From assembly GCF_019357495.1 (NCBI RefSeq), contig NZ_CP079110.1, positions 248,001 to 312,000 of the forward strand: 64,000 nucleotides of DNA, given 5' to 3'. Source of the stretch: Nosocomiicoccus ampullae. Its GTDB lineage: Bacteria; Bacillota; Bacilli; Staphylococcales; Salinicoccaceae. Positions 42,506 through 51,557 of this stretch are shown in pieces; within the stretch, counting starts at the first letter, position 1, and every line of letters begins with the position of its first letter. The translations under genes and the position numbers were made by a program. Below the pieces are notes generated by a model. That model was not told the DNA's origin, made no database searches, and saw nothing but the letters and a program-made list of their open reading frames with translations.

Positions 42506-43315
42506 GTGAGCAAAGTAGAACTAAAAAATATCGTATATGAAGTAGGAAATACGAGAATCCTAAAAGGTATCGACATGGAAATCTTGAGCGGACAGGTGAC
42601 GACAATTATCGGTCCAAACGGATGTGGTAAATCTACGTTGCTTAAGTCAATTGTAAAACTTTTACCATATAAAGGTGAGGTTTATATCGATGACGTCAAA
42701 ATCCGCAATCTAAAATCGAAAGAAATGGCAAAGATGATCGGAATTTTATCTCAAAAAAACAGATTACAGTATGACGTACGTGTAATGGACCTTTTAACCT
42801 ATAGTCGGTATGCACATTTAAAACGTTTTGAAGGATTAAAACAATCGGACATTGATATGATTGACTGGGCGTTAAAAGAGACGGGTGCAATTGATTTTAA
42901 AGATAGAATGATGAGTGAACTGTCTGGAGGTCAACAACAACGTGTGTGGATTAGTTTCCTTCTCGCACAAGGAACAGAAACGTTATTACTAGACGAACCA
43001 ACTACGTATTTAGATATTCATCATCAGCTTGAAACACTTAATATTGTTCATGATTTAAATCGTAAGACGGACCAAACAATAGTAATGGTCCTACATGACT
43101 TAAACCAGGCGATTCGTTATTCAGATCAAATCATTGTCATGCAAGAAGGCGAAATTGTGACATTTGGTAAACCAGAAGAAATACTGACGAACGAAGTGTT
43201 AAATAAAGTATTTAATATCGATGGTCGCATCGAAATTGATGAGAGAACAGGCCGACCGTATCTCGCTGCCTACGACTTATTTTGTAACACAATAAAGGAT
43301 ATTCACAATGAATAG
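42506..43315 (+). CDS. Iron-siderophore ABC transporter ATP-binding protein
   Basis: A 269-residue ABC ATPase of the FepC/FhuC type. Walker A is GPNGCGKST, the ABC signature LSGGQQQRVWI, Walker B LLLDEPTTYLD, followed by the H-loop VLHDLNQAI. It powers import by the two following permeases. The GTG at 42506 is used, five bases after GGAAGTGG; a TTG at 42491 and GTG at 42497 are alternatives. It overlaps the first permease by eight bases. Confidence 0.93.
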   Translation: MSKVELKNIVYEVGNTRILKGIDMEILSGQVTTIIGPNGCGKSTLLKSIVKLLPYKGEVYIDDVKIRNLKSKEMAKMIGILSQKNRLQYDVRVMDLLTYSRYAHLKRFEGLKQSDIDMIDWALKETGAIDFKDRMMSELSGGQQQRVWISFLLAQGTETLLLDEPTTYLDIHHQLETLNIVHDLNRKTDQTIVMVLHDLNQAIRYSDQIIVMQEGEIVTFGKPEEILTNEVLNKVFNIDGRIEIDERTGRPYLAAYDLFCNTIKDIHNE

Positions 43316-44279
43316 AACATATATTTTAGCGAGTGCTCTTTTTATCGGAGTGCTCGCCTCATTCTTTTTAGCCATGATGATTGGAATCGAACATTACACC
43401 TTTCAAACCGTTTTAAACAGTTTAATGCACCCATATGCCAATGATTCAGTGACACAAACATTGATGGAGATTCGCCTACCACGTATTTTAGTTGCTTTTC
43501 TCGTTGGCATGATGATTAGTGTTGCAGGGTTAATCATGCAAACAGTGACCCATAATGATTTAAGTGAGCCGAGTATCTTAGGTGTTAATGCAGGATCAAA
43601 CCTCATGATTGTTCTCGTTGTTGTACTTGTACCAACGATTACTTTTGTTGGACTTGTCGTCAGTGGGTTTATAGGTGGTTCGTTAGTTGGCTTAGTTATA
43701 TTAATGATGACCCGCCATAATTCACCGGTAAAACTCGTCTTAGCAGGTTCAGGTATTTCGTTATTACTACTTGCTATAACAAATTTTATTGTTATCACAA
43801 ATGGGCTTGGACAGTTCGCTATGTTCTTCACGTCAGGAGGAGCAGCGGGACAAACGATGTCGAATGTTTTGATTGTAACACCGGTGGCGAGTGTTTTAAT
43901 CCTCATATTGATTTTGATGTCGAGAGAACTAGATGTCCTTCTATTATCCGATGACGTAGCGCATTCGATTGGTCAAAATCAACGCATCTATAAACTCGTG
44001 AGTTTGTTTATTGCGATTTTTCTTGCAGCAATTTCTGTCGCACTTGTAGGAAATATAATTTTCTTAGGCATGCTTGTACCCCATATGGTGAAGATGATTG
44101 TCGGACATTTGCATAAAAAGGCACTCATTTTTACAGCAATATTAGGTGGCGTATTTTTTGTATTAGCGGATATGTTCGCGAGAATGTTCAGTGAAATGCC
44201 AGTTAATGCCGTGATCGCAATGATTGGCCTCCCGTTCTTTATCTATATCATTAGAAGAAGGGGGCATACGTATGCGTAA
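43308..44279 (+). CDS. Iron-siderophore ABC transporter permease (first)
   Basis: A 323-residue FecCD-family permease with about nine membrane segments. Typical elements are MEIRLPRILVAFLVGMMISVAGLIMQ, DLSEPSILGVNAGSNL and GNIIFLGMLVPHMVKMIVG, the last forming the coupling helix to the ATPase. It overlaps the ATPase gene and the second permease gene by eight bases each, indicating tight co-translation. Confidence 0.92.
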   Translation: MNRTYILASALFIGVLASFFLAMMIGIEHYTFQTVLNSLMHPYANDSVTQTLMEIRLPRILVAFLVGMMISVAGLIMQTVTHNDLSEPSILGVNAGSNLMIVLVVVLVPTITFVGLVVSGFIGGSLVGLVILMMTRHNSPVKLVLAGSGISLLLLAITNFIVITNGLGQFAMFFTSGGAAGQTMSNVLIVTPVASVLILILILMSRELDVLLLSDDVAHSIGQNQRIYKLVSLFIAIFLAAISVALVGNIIFLGMLVPHMVKMIVGHLHKKALIFTAILGGVFFVLADMFARMFSEMPVNAVIAMIGLPFFIYIIRRRGHTYA

Positions 44280-45267
44280 TGGTGTTAAGATTTTAATTCT
44301 TGTTATACTAATTTTTGTAACAATCGTACTCACCTTAACAACAGGTACGTTTAAGATGTCATTCATAGACATTTGGAACTTAATGACGGGGCAGGCAACT
44401 AGCAAAGTCGCACTTGTATTTTATAAATTTAGAATGCCGAGACTCATCATCACGCTCGTATGTGGTGCAGCGCTTGCGTTATCTGGGCTTATCTTACAAG
44501 TCGTTTCGAAAAATCCATTATCAGATCCAGGGATTATAGGTGTAAACGCAGGTAGTGGATTTGGAGTGGTATTATTTATTGCCTTCGTTGCTGGAAATAG
44601 TGGTGTGAACCATTTATACACACTACCACTAATGAGTTTCATTGGTGGATTACTTACAGTGCTACTCGTTTTCGCGTTATCGTTTGTTGGTGGTAAATTC
44701 TCAAGCAACACATTTATTCTAATTGGAGTTGCAACAGCACTTGGTGTCACTGGGTTTGTGTATGTATTTACGTCGATGTTTGATAACACACAAATGGATA
44801 TGCTGAACCGATTCTTTGCAGGAAATATTTGGGGAGATACATGGGAGTTTGTCATTGTGACGATTCCATATATTGTAATCATCATGATAATTACGCTGTT
44901 TAGAGTACGCGAGATGTCGATGATGTCACTTGATGACGATATGCTCACAACACTAGGTATGCATGTCACACGTGAGAAGATTATTTTAATTGTTTTAGCA
45001 GCACTACTATCGAGTATCAGTGTGAGTGTTGCGGGGTCGATTTCATTCATTGGACTCATTGCACCACACATTGCACGCATGATGTTTAAAATTGATATGA
45101 AAATTATATTTGTGGGAACGTTATTAATCGGTGCGTTTCTCTTAAGTTTTGCTGATTTTGTCGGTAAGACGATCGCTGAACCACTCATCATTCCAGTTGG
45201 AATTGTCGTGTCACTCATTGGAGGACCATACTTCTTGTATTTGTTATTCAGAGGGAAAACAATATAA
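44272..45267 (+). CDS. Iron-siderophore ABC transporter permease (second)
   Basis: A 331-residue FecCD-family permease pairing with the previous one. It has the parallel motifs FRMPRLIITLVCGAALALSGLILQ, NPLSDPGIIGVNAGSGFG and GSISFIGLIAPHIARMMF. The ATG at 44272 is seven bases after AAGGGGG. Longer in-frame starts would run deep into the upstream gene. It is the last gene of the operon; no strong T-tailed hairpin was seen behind it, only an AGAGATG/CATCTCT inverted repeat. Confidence 0.92.
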   Translation: MRNGVKILILVILIFVTIVLTLTTGTFKMSFIDIWNLMTGQATSKVALVFYKFRMPRLIITLVCGAALALSGLILQVVSKNPLSDPGIIGVNAGSGFGVVLFIAFVAGNSGVNHLYTLPLMSFIGGLLTVLLVFALSFVGGKFSSNTFILIGVATALGVTGFVYVFTSMFDNTQMDMLNRFFAGNIWGDTWEFVIVTIPYIVIIMIITLFRVREMSMMSLDDDMLTTLGMHVTREKIILIVLAALLSSISVSVAGSISFIGLIAPHIARMMFKIDMKIIFVGTLLIGAFLLSFADFVGKTIAEPLIIPVGIVVSLIGGPYFLYLLFRGKTI

Positions 45268-45339
45268 AGAGTAAGGAAGAGATGATTTCGCAAGTAAGAA
45301 CATCTCTCCACACAGACTTTCGATTTACGAAAATATTTC

Positions 45340-45368
45340 TTTACATTAAAGAGATGTTTCTGTATAGT
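45340..45368 (+). promoter_or_regulatory. Cold-shock gene promoter
   Basis: -35 TTTACA (45340-45345), 17-bp spacer, -10 TATAGT (45363-45368). It implies a leader of about 105 nt before the start codon, as is usual for cold-shock mRNAs. Confidence 0.6.
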
Positions 45369-45479
45369 TAACTTATGGTAATGAATATTCAATTTAGATG
45401 TAGTGTTATTTAATAGATTCACTCCTGTAAATTTGAATGTGTTACACAAATTATATTTTATTTATGGAGGTATTCTATT

Positions 45480-45680
45480 ATGAATAACGGTACAGTTAAA
45501 TGGTTTAACGCAGAAAAAGGTTTTGGTTTCATCGAGAGAGAAGACGGAGACGATGTATTCGTACACTTCTCAGGTATTGCTGGTGAAGGTTACAAAACTT
45601 TAGAAGAAGGACAAAATGTTGAGTTCGAAATCACTGAAGGTGACCGCGGACCACAAGCTACAAATGTAGTTGTTCAATAA
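45480..45680 (+). CDS. Cold-shock protein (CspA family)
   Basis: A 66-residue single cold-shock domain. RNA-binding motifs are RNP1 KGFGFIER and RNP2 VFVHFSG, with the N-terminal [17 protein letters not shown] typical of staphylococcal CspA. It acts as an RNA chaperone at low temperature. GGAGG is 13 bases upstream of the ATG. The gene has its own promoter with a long leader and a strong terminator. Confidence 0.96.
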   Translation: MNNGTVKWFNAEKGFGFIEREDGDDVFVHFSGIAGEGYKTLEEGQNVEFEITEGDRGPQATNVVVQ

Positions 45681-45710
45681 TTTTGAAATTAGTAACTAAA
45701 TATATAGTTC

Positions 45711-45747
45711 AAAAAAGCTGTAATGAGAATCCTCATTACAGCTTTTT
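45711..45747. terminator. Bidirectional terminator between csp and the DUF4352-like gene
   Basis: A 16-bp perfect stem (45712-45727 / 45732-45747) with an AATC loop; its ends are A and T tracts, so it works in both directions and ends just before the convergent gene. Confidence 0.92.
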
Positions 45748-45750
45748 ATT

Positions 45751-46290
45751 TTACGCTTCTTCTAAATCTAAATCAGGATATACATTATATTCTTCACTTT
45801 CATTTTCAGTGTTTAAAAGCGGTTCGAATTTTGCAGTGAGTACTTCTGGTGTTCCGTTAAATGCATAGTATACTTTACCTGTAATTTCTTCACCAGGTGC
45901 GATTTCTCTTAATATAGAGTCATCTAAATCGTAATACGTCGCCTCTTTATCATTCACTTGTACAGATACGTCACGCCCTGCTGGGAATGGTTGTTCTGTA
46001 TTGTTTTTATAATATAATTCAAGTTCTAATACGTACTCAAATGATTCAAAATGATCCTCGATACGCTCATCAGTTAATTGTGAAGACTTTATCGTAAAAT
46101 CGATGCCGTCAATTGTTACAACGTCACCAATATCGTGGCGCGTATCGTTTTCAAGTTTCTTTTCAGGAGACACTTTGACTTCTTTTACTTCAGTTTTCGG
46201 CTCTTCTTTTTCTGCCACTTCTTCACTATTTTCACTCGTACAACCTGCGAGTAATGATACGGCTAAAATGCTTAATAATAGTCTTTTCAT
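45751..46290 (-). CDS. DUF4352-like lipoprotein
   Basis: A 179-residue lipoprotein with lipobox LLAGC (Cys17), a Glu/Lys-rich linker (about 18-50) and a beta-sandwich region similar to DUF4352/DUF5067-type domains: DVVTIDGIDFTIKSSQLTD, YVLELELYYKNNTEQPF and LREIAPGEEITGKVYYAF. Such domains are found in Gram-positive surface lipoproteins of unknown function. Single gene, convergent with csp and divergent from aroD. Confidence 0.75.
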   Translation of the reverse strand: MKRLLLSILAVSLLAGCTSENSEEVAEKEEPKTEVKEVKVSPEKKLENDTRHDIGDVVTIDGIDFTIKSSQLTDERIEDHFESFEYVLELELYYKNNTEQPFPAGRDVSVQVNDKEATYYDLDDSILREIAPGEEITGKVYYAFNGTPEVLTAKFEPLLNTENESEEYNVYPDLDLEEA

Positions 46291-46365
46291 ACTTTTCTCC
46301 TACTCGTTTAATTATTAAAATTATGGTATCATTCTTTTAAATGAGAAACAAATGAGAGTGGTAGT

Positions 46366-47043
46366 ATGACGGAGGTTGTCGTTACTTTAAGTAGTCATAA
46401 TTTAGATGAGTTACATGACGAACTTAAAGTACTTTTTTCTGAGCGTGATAACTTTGATATAATAGAGTTCCGCGGTGACTATTTTGAAGATGATGAGGAT
46501 ATTATCGACGCATTGAGTGGTTTATCTGAATCCGATAAAAAAATTCTTTATACATATAGAACGAAAAGTGAAGGTGGATATGGGGATGATGATAATTATA
46601 TCGATCATTTAAACTATATACTTCACCATGCGAGATTTGATATCATCGATATTCAGTACAATTCATACCGAGATATGGAATTTATCTTCTCGCTAAAATC
46701 TCGCGGAATTAAAGTGTTATTTAGTCATCATGATTTTGAAAAGACGCCAAGTGAAAAAGAAATCGCGTCTATTCTAGAAGGTATGAATGACTATTTTCCA
46801 GATTATTATAAGCTTGCGTATATGCCAAATAATAGCGAAGATGTTGAGTTATTGTTTGAAATGTTGAAACGCTATAAAAAAGAGTATGGAAATGTGATTA
46901 TAACTATCGCGATGGGGGAATTAGGTAAAATAACAAGAGTTGCAACATATCCTTATAACTCTGCATTTACTTATGGATGCTTAAATACTCCACAGGCCCC
47001 AGGGCAAGTCGAAATAAAAATGTTAAGAGAGGTATATGAATAG
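46366..47043 (+). CDS. aroD: Type I 3-dehydroquinate dehydratase
   Basis: A 225-residue type I dehydroquinase, third step of the shikimate pathway. The Schiff-base lysine is Lys149 (YYKLAYMP) and the general base His122 in FSHHDFEKTP; EFRGDYF, YRTKSEGG and AMGELGKITR are the other family motifs. An ATG start follows GAGTGGTAG. The next gene begins three bases after the stop, so the two are co-transcribed. It is shorter than E. coli AroD (252) but close to the staphylococcal size. Confidence 0.93.
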   Translation: MTEVVVTLSSHNLDELHDELKVLFSERDNFDIIEFRGDYFEDDEDIIDALSGLSESDKKILYTYRTKSEGGYGDDDNYIDHLNYILHHARFDIIDIQYNSYRDMEFIFSLKSRGIKVLFSHHDFEKTPSEKEIASILEGMNDYFPDYYKLAYMPNNSEDVELLFEMLKRYKKEYGNVIITIAMGELGKITRVATYPYNSAFTYGCLNTPQAPGQVEIKMLREVYE

Positions 47044-47046
47044 TAA

Positions 47047-47406
47047 ATGAATAAATTTTATGAGTACAAAAAATGTACAACGTGTCGTAAAGCTAAGAAG
47101 TATTTAGAAGAACAAGGTGTCGATTTAGAAGTGATTGATATGGTTGAAGAACCACCTTCAGAATACGAATTAAAAGACATTATCAGTAAAGCTGATAATT
47201 ATGAAATTGATCAGTTCTTTAATACACGTGGTAAAGTATACAAAGAACTTGGTTTAAAAGAAAAACTTGATGACTTATCGTTTGATGAAAAAATCGAGTT
47301 ATTAACGAGTAACGGCATGCTAATTAAACGTCCAATGCTTGTCACTGAAAAAGGTGTTATACTCGGCTTTAAAGAAGAAAAATACGACGAGTTACTCGAA
47401 TTATAA
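47047..47406 (+). CDS. ArsC/Spx-family protein, YusI-like
   Basis: A 119-residue thioredoxin-fold protein of the ArsC/Spx family with CTTC at 10-13 (YKKCTTCRKAKKYLEE) and the family's FFNTRGKVYKELGLK and LIKRPMLVTEKGVILGF segments. It is not Spx itself, which is about 131 residues with different flanks. In B. subtilis the homologue yusI lies directly beside gcvH, as here. The substrate is unknown; arsenate reduction has not been established for this branch. Confidence 0.82.
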   Translation: MNKFYEYKKCTTCRKAKKYLEEQGVDLEVIDMVEEPPSEYELKDIISKADNYEIDQFFNTRGKVYKELGLKEKLDDLSFDEKIELLTSNGMLIKRPMLVTEKGVILGFKEEKYDELLEL

Positions 47407-47486
47407 TATTAAGTTTTGATTTGTTTATATTCATAAAATATGAGATACTAAATGTAGTAGGATATATAATATAGGGGGTTTTTGTT

Positions 47487-47867
47487 TTGGTAACACCAAA
47501 CAACTTAAAGTATTCAGAAGATCACGAATGGGTAAAGGTTGACGGTGATACTGTAACTATCGGTATTACTGAGTTTGCTCAATCAGAATTAGGAGACATC
47601 GTATTCGTTGAATTACCAGACGAAGGTGATGAACTTGAAAAAGGTGAAGACTTCGGTTCAGTAGAATCAGTTAAAACTGTTTCTGAACTTTATGCACCAG
47701 TATCAGGTGAAGTTATTGAAATTAACGAAGAGCTTGAAGATAGCCCAGAGCTAGTAAACGAATCTCCATACGAAGAAGCTTGGATGTTAAAAATTAAACT
47801 TTCAGATGAGTCACAACTTGACGAATTAATGGATGCTGCTGCATACGACGAAATGATTGGACAATAA
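47487..47867 (+). CDS. gcvH: Glycine cleavage system H protein
   Basis: A 126-residue lipoyl carrier with the lipoylated Lys63 in [21 protein letters not shown] protein shuttles the aminomethyl group in glycine cleavage; in Firmicutes it is also the entry protein for lipoic acid assembly and relay to other complexes. The TTG start at 47487 is supported by AGGGGG eight bases upstream. No gcvT or gcvP is nearby, consistent with a separate lipoyl-relay role. Confidence 0.96.
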   Translation: MVTPNNLKYSEDHEWVKVDGDTVTIGITEFAQSELGDIVFVELPDEGDELEKGEDFGSVESVKTVSELYAPVSGEVIEINEELEDSPELVNESPYEEAWMLKIKLSDESQLDELMDAAAYDEMIGQ

Positions 47868-47875
47868 TTCTTTAT

Positions 47876-47905
47876 AAAACTCTAGACAGCTGTCTAGAGT
47901 TTTTT
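47876..47905 (+). terminator. Terminator after gcvH
   Basis: A 13-bp perfect stem (47876-47888 / 47891-47903) around a CAGCTG apex, ending in a T tract. Confidence 0.85.
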
Positions 47906-47926
47906 CTTTCGAGAAAGGTATTTTAT

Positions 47927-48253
47927 ATGAGACATAAAATCACAGAAGAAGCATTAAATGAAATAGTGAATAGTAGTGGTGTAAATGTCATTTACGGATA
48001 TACGTCGATGTGTGCAACGTGTAAGCTCGCAGAATCATTTTTAGATCTTGCGGTTCAAGTTGTCCCACTAAATGTTACAAAAATTGATTTAAACTACTAT
48101 GAATCTTTTATAAAACAATATAAAATTCATAGTGTACCGGCCTTACTTATATTTAAAGACGGAACTTTACAAGAAGAAGTTTATGCATTTGAGTCGGTGA
48201 CTAAAATTGTCGAAATATTTAAAAATTATGTTGACAATAAAAATATGCAATGA
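47927..48253 (+). CDS. Thioredoxin-like protein, YusE-like
   Basis: A 108-residue thioredoxin fold with active site CATC at 29-32 (GYTSMCATCKLAE), and the cis-Pro loop HSVPALLIFKDG. It lacks a signal peptide, so it is cytoplasmic. B. subtilis yusE occupies the corresponding place near gcvH. The reverse role (general thiol reductase) is only inferred. The promoter of the metN riboswitch lies inside its last eight codons. Confidence 0.8.
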   Translation: MRHKITEEALNEIVNSSGVNVIYGYTSMCATCKLAESFLDLAVQVVPLNVTKIDLNYYESFIKQYKIHSVPALLIFKDGTLQEEVYAFESVTKIVEIFKNYVDNKNMQ

Positions 48254-48259
48254 TATTAT
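48231..48259 (+). promoter_or_regulatory. Promoter of the SAM riboswitch-metNIQ transcript
   Basis: -35 TTGACA (48231-48236), 17-bp spacer, -10 TATTAT (48254-48259) preceded by TGA. The -35 and the spacer are within the coding end of the upstream gene. Confidence 0.75.
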
Positions 48260-48275
48260 TAATCAAACTTAATAA

Positions 48276-48427
48276 TTCTTATCCAGAGTGGTGGAGGGAA
48301 GTGCCCAATGAAACCACGGCAACCGTCTATTTAGACAAGGTGCCAATTCACTGAATGATCGATGGATCATTCGAAGATGAGAAGCGATACGTAAAAAGCT
48401 TACTCATCTTTTGAGTAAGCTTTTTTA
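48276..48427 (+). promoter_or_regulatory. SAM-I (S-box) riboswitch with transcription terminator
   Basis: The S-box core is clear: CAGAGTGGTGGAGGGA, TGCCC, TGAAACC, CGGCAACC and AAGGTGCCAATTC. P1 is TTCTTATC (48276-48283) with GATGAGAA (48376-48383). A terminator stem (48393-48406 / 48412-48425) is followed by T. The antiterminator AAGATGAG (48374-48381) pairs perfectly with CTCATCTT (48403-48410) and competes with both P1 and the terminator. With SAM bound, transcription of metNIQ stops; without SAM it continues. Confidence 0.97.
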
Positions 48428-48444
48428 ATGGAGGAATCTACTAA

Positions 48445-49464
48445 ATGATTGATATTAAAAATGTCAATAAAATATTTAAAACAAAAAATAAGACAGTTAC
48501 AGCTGTCGATGACGTATCGCTAAATATTCATAAAGGTGAAATATTTGGCATCATTGGTTATTCTGGCGCTGGTAAATCCACTTTGATTCGTTTGTTAAAC
48601 GGTCTTGAAACACTTTCAAGTGGTGATATTGTGATTGGTGATGACACTATTAACAAACTATCAAAGAAAAATTTGAGAAAAAAACGTCAAAAAGTTTCAA
48701 TGATTTTCCAACATTTCAATTTACTTTGGTCACGCACAGTATATGAAAATATTCGTCTCCCCCTTGAAATCGCTGGCGTGCCTAAAAACGAAATGGATCG
48801 TAAAGTATCAGAATTAATCCGACTGGTTGGACTTACGGGAAGAGAACACAACTATCCGAGTGAACTTTCTGGCGGACAAAAACAACGTGTTGGTATTGCA
48901 CGTGCATTATCCAATGATCCAGAAGTATTACTATGTGACGAGGCAACGAGTGCATTAGACCCACAGACGACTGATGAGGTTCTCGATTTACTCGTAAAAA
49001 TTCGTCAAGAACTCGGTCTAACGATTGTCATGATTACACATGAAATGCAAGTCATCAGAAAAATTTGTGACCGAGCTGCAGTAATGGAAGATGGTAAAGT
49101 CATCGAGGTCGCACCAATCATTGAATTATTCCAAAACCCTAAGTCTTCCGTGACAAAACGATTTGTACAAGATGAACTTGAAGATGAGGATATTGATGTA
49201 CAAATTAAAACAATTAAAGAAAGTTTTCCAAACTCAACCGTTCTTAAACTTGGTTTTGTTGGTACAAAAGCAAATCGTCCAGTTGTATCTCAAGTCATTA
49301 AAGAATACGATCTTGATTTAAACGTACTTTCTGGAAATATTAAACAAACGAATGATGAGTCATATGGACACCTCTATATCGCTACTGAAGTCGATAGTGA
49401 AAAACTGGATGAGATTATTGATAAGTTTGAAAGTGAGAAAGTCTCTGTGGAGGTGGTCAAATGA
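48445..49464 (+). CDS. metN: Methionine ABC transporter ATP-binding protein
   Basis: A 339-residue ATPase with Walker [10 protein letters not shown], signature [15 protein letters not shown], Walker [13 protein letters not shown], and a C-terminal regulatory NIL domain (about 262-339) that senses intracellular methionine. It energises uptake of D- and L-methionine. The start has GGAGG. It is controlled by the upstream SAM riboswitch and overlaps metI by four bases (ATGA). Confidence 0.96.
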   Translation: MIDIKNVNKIFKTKNKTVTAVDDVSLNIHKGEIFGIIGYSGAGKSTLIRLLNGLETLSSGDIVIGDDTINKLSKKNLRKKRQKVSMIFQHFNLLWSRTVYENIRLPLEIAGVPKNEMDRKVSELIRLVGLTGREHNYPSELSGGQKQRVGIARALSNDPEVLLCDEATSALDPQTTDEVLDLLVKIRQELGLTIVMITHEMQVIRKICDRAAVMEDGKVIEVAPIIELFQNPKSSVTKRFVQDELEDEDIDVQIKTIKESFPNSTVLKLGFVGTKANRPVVSQVIKEYDLDLNVLSGNIKQTNDESYGHLYIATEVDSEKLDEIIDKFESEKVSVEVVK

Positions 49465-50141
49465 ACGAGATAAAAGAAATGTTTAGCTTTGAACATGTGA
49501 AACTCGATGTACTATGGCAATCGACTGTAGAGACACTCACTATGACAGGTATTGCGACACTATTTTCTTTTGTATTCGGAATTATATTAGGTATTATTTT
49601 ATTCCAATCATCAAAAAGCAAAACTAAAGCATCAAAACCAGTATACGGTGTTACATCGTTTGTCGTGAACTTATTCCGTGCAATTCCATTTATTATTTTA
49701 ATCATCTTACTCATACCATTTACTAAAGCACTTATGGGAACGATGATGGGTGTATGGGGTGCGATGCCAGCACTAATTATTGGATCGTCACCATTCTACG
49801 CAAGACTTGTTGAAATTGCTTTAAAAGAAGTGGACAAAGGTGTCATTGAAGCAGCCGAATCAATGGGTGCAAACCAGTGGGAAATCATTCGAAAAGTATT
49901 ATTACCTGAAGCACTTCCAGCACTAATTTCTGGTATAACAGTCACTGCAATCATGCTAGTTGGTTCAACGGCGATTGCTGGTGTTATCGGTGCAGGTGGA
50001 CTTGGTAGTTTAGCTTATATGGTTGGATTCACAAGAAGTCAACCAGACGTCACACTAGTCGCAACGATTGTTATTTTAATTATAGTATTTGTAATTCAAA
50101 TTTTAGGAGATACGATTGCTCGCGCAGTCGATAAAAGATAA
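49461..50141 (+). CDS. metI: Methionine ABC transporter permease
   Basis: A 226-residue permease with five membrane segments and the coupling motif [29 protein letters not shown]. It forms the membrane channel with Met[18 protein letters not shown] and [21 protein letters not shown] are typical MetI segments. It lies between metN (4-base overlap) and metQ (15-base gap). Confidence 0.96.
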   Translation: MNEIKEMFSFEHVKLDVLWQSTVETLTMTGIATLFSFVFGIILGIILFQSSKSKTKASKPVYGVTSFVVNLFRAIPFIILIILLIPFTKALMGTMMGVWGAMPALIIGSSPFYARLVEIALKEVDKGVIEAAESMGANQWEIIRKVLLPEALPALISGITVTAIMLVGSTAIAGVIGAGGLGSLAYMVGFTRSQPDVTLVATIVILIIVFVIQILGDTIARAVDKR

Positions 50142-50156
50142 AAGGAGACCTAGCTC

Positions 50157-50999
50157 ATGAAAAGATTTTTATTCGCTTTAGTATTATTATTCACTGTGAC
50201 ACTTGCTGCTTGTAATAACTCAGATGATTCTTCTAATGATTCATCAAATGAAGAAGCTTCTAACGATGAAGTAAAAAAATTAACAGTAGTTGCAACACCA
50301 GTACCACATGCTGAAATTCTCGAAGAAGCAAAACCATTACTTGAAGATAAAGGCATTGATTTAGACATTAAAGTAGTTAACGACTATAACACACCGAACC
50401 AAATGTTAGAAAGTGGCGATGCGAACGCTACATTCTTTGCGCATATTCCGTACTTTAATAACTTACTAAATGAAGGATTCGACTTTGAAAACATTGGTCC
50501 AGTACACTTAGAGCCAATCGGTGCATACTCTAACGATTATGATTCATTAGAAGATTTACCAGATGGTGCAAAAGTTTTAATTTCTAACAACTTACCAGAC
50601 GAAGGACGCGTTTTAAAATTCTTCGTAGACCACGATCTAATCACACTTAAAGATGGTGTTGACCCAATTGAAGCAACGTTAGATGATATCGAAGAAAACC
50701 CTCATGATTTCAAATTTGATAATCAAACAGCACCAGAAATCATGGTAAAAGCATATGAAAATAACGAAGGAGACGTATTCTTCATCAACTCAAACTATGC
50801 GATTGACTCAGGATTATCACCAAAAGAAGAAGCAATTGAACTAGAAGCGGCAGACTCAGATTACGTAAACGTTGTAATTGTAAGAAGTGAAGACAAAGAC
50901 GATGAAGCACTAAACACACTTGTTGAAGTATTACAAAGTGACGATATTAAATCATTCATTGATGAAAATTATGACGGTGCTGTAATCTCAGCTGAATAA
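50157..50999 (+). CDS. metQ: Methionine-binding lipoprotein
   Basis: A 280-residue lipoprotein with lipobox TLAAC (Cys19), a Ser/Asn/Asp linker and the NlpA-type binding fold (VVATPVPHAEILEEAKPLLEDKGIDLDIKVVNDYNTPNQ in part, ANATFFAHIPYFNN, NLPDEGRVLKF). It captures methionine outside the membrane and feeds MetI. A terminator follows, closing the metNIQ operon. Confidence 0.96.
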   Translation: MKRFLFALVLLFTVTLAACNNSDDSSNDSSNEEASNDEVKKLTVVATPVPHAEILEEAKPLLEDKGIDLDIKVVNDYNTPNQMLESGDANATFFAHIPYFNNLLNEGFDFENIGPVHLEPIGAYSNDYDSLEDLPDGAKVLISNNLPDEGRVLKFFVDHDLITLKDGVDPIEATLDDIEENPHDFKFDNQTAPEIMVKAYENNEGDVFFINSNYAIDSGLSPKEEAIELEAADSDYVNVVIVRSEDKDDEALNTLVEVLQSDDIKSFIDENYDGAVISAE

Positions 51000-51010
51000 T
51001 CAATTTAACA

Positions 51011-51038
51011 TGAACACGGCTTTTATGCCGTGTTTTTT
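51011..51038 (+). terminator. Terminator of metNIQ
   Basis: An 8-bp perfect stem (AACACGGC 51013-51020 / GCCGTGTT 51027-51034) and T tract. Confidence 0.9.
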
Positions 51039-51116
51039 ATTTGAATGTTTAAGTGCGTTTATAAAATCTAAATAATTGGGTATATAATTATATGACAAAA
51101 TTTATGGGGGAAAATT

Positions 51117-51479
51117 ATGGATAATTTCGAGCAAGATAAAAATTACACATATGAAACTCGTCCCGTGTTTGACAATCAAATTGTAATGTTGTCATATTTA
51201 TCACTCTTTATTTCAGCGTTCATTGCGCCTTTAATTATTTGGGCCATTAAAAAAGATGATGATCCTGAAACAGGAGAAGCTCTAGCTGACGTTTTAAATT
51301 TCACACTTTCATATACGATTTATACGATAATATCTTCAGCTTTAATGGTTCTTGTGATTGGTTTTATTACAACACCTATTTTAGGAGTTATGGTTACAAT
51401 TTTTACAATTATTGGTGCTGTGAAATCAGCAAATGGTGAAAGATATTTACCACCATTAACAATTCGTTTCATTAAGTAA
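51117..51479 (+). CDS. DUF4870 family membrane protein
   Basis: A 120-residue membrane protein with three hydrophobic segments (about 24-44, 62-80, 84-104), matching the DUF4870 pattern: QIVMLSYLSLFISAFIAPLIIW, then the hydrophilic KKDDDPETGEALADVLNF and the paired helices. Members of this family are small inner-membrane proteins of unknown function. The gene has TATAAT at 51083-51088, GGGGGA before the ATG and a terminator of its own, so it is monocistronic. Confidence 0.8.
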   Translation: MDNFEQDKNYTYETRPVFDNQIVMLSYLSLFISAFIAPLIIWAIKKDDDPETGEALADVLNFTLSYTIYTIISSALMVLVIGFITTPILGVMVTIFTIIGAVKSANGERYLPPLTIRFIK

Positions 51480-51483
51480 GGAT

Positions 51484-51512
51484 AACGCATGTGTTTTACA
51501 CATGCGTTTTTT
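51484..51512 (+). terminator. Terminator after the DUF4870 gene
   Basis: An 11-bp perfect stem with a TTT loop (AACGCATGTGT / ACACATGCGTT) and T tract. Confidence 0.92.
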
Positions 51513-51557
51513 CTTATGACAGGATTTCAGCGTGTTTGAGTGACTGTGGTGTTTTTT

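Noticed and set aside
44421-45449. 342-codon open frame on the minus strand
   Set aside because: It lies opposite the siderophore permease, has no ribosome site and encodes low-complexity Ser/Thr/Ile/Asn sequence; it is a shadow of the real gene.
47444-47470. TATAAT at 47465-47470 as the gcvH -10
   Set aside because: The transcript would start inside the gcvH ribosome site; a weaker upstream TTGTTT-17-GATACT is more plausible but not strong enough to list.
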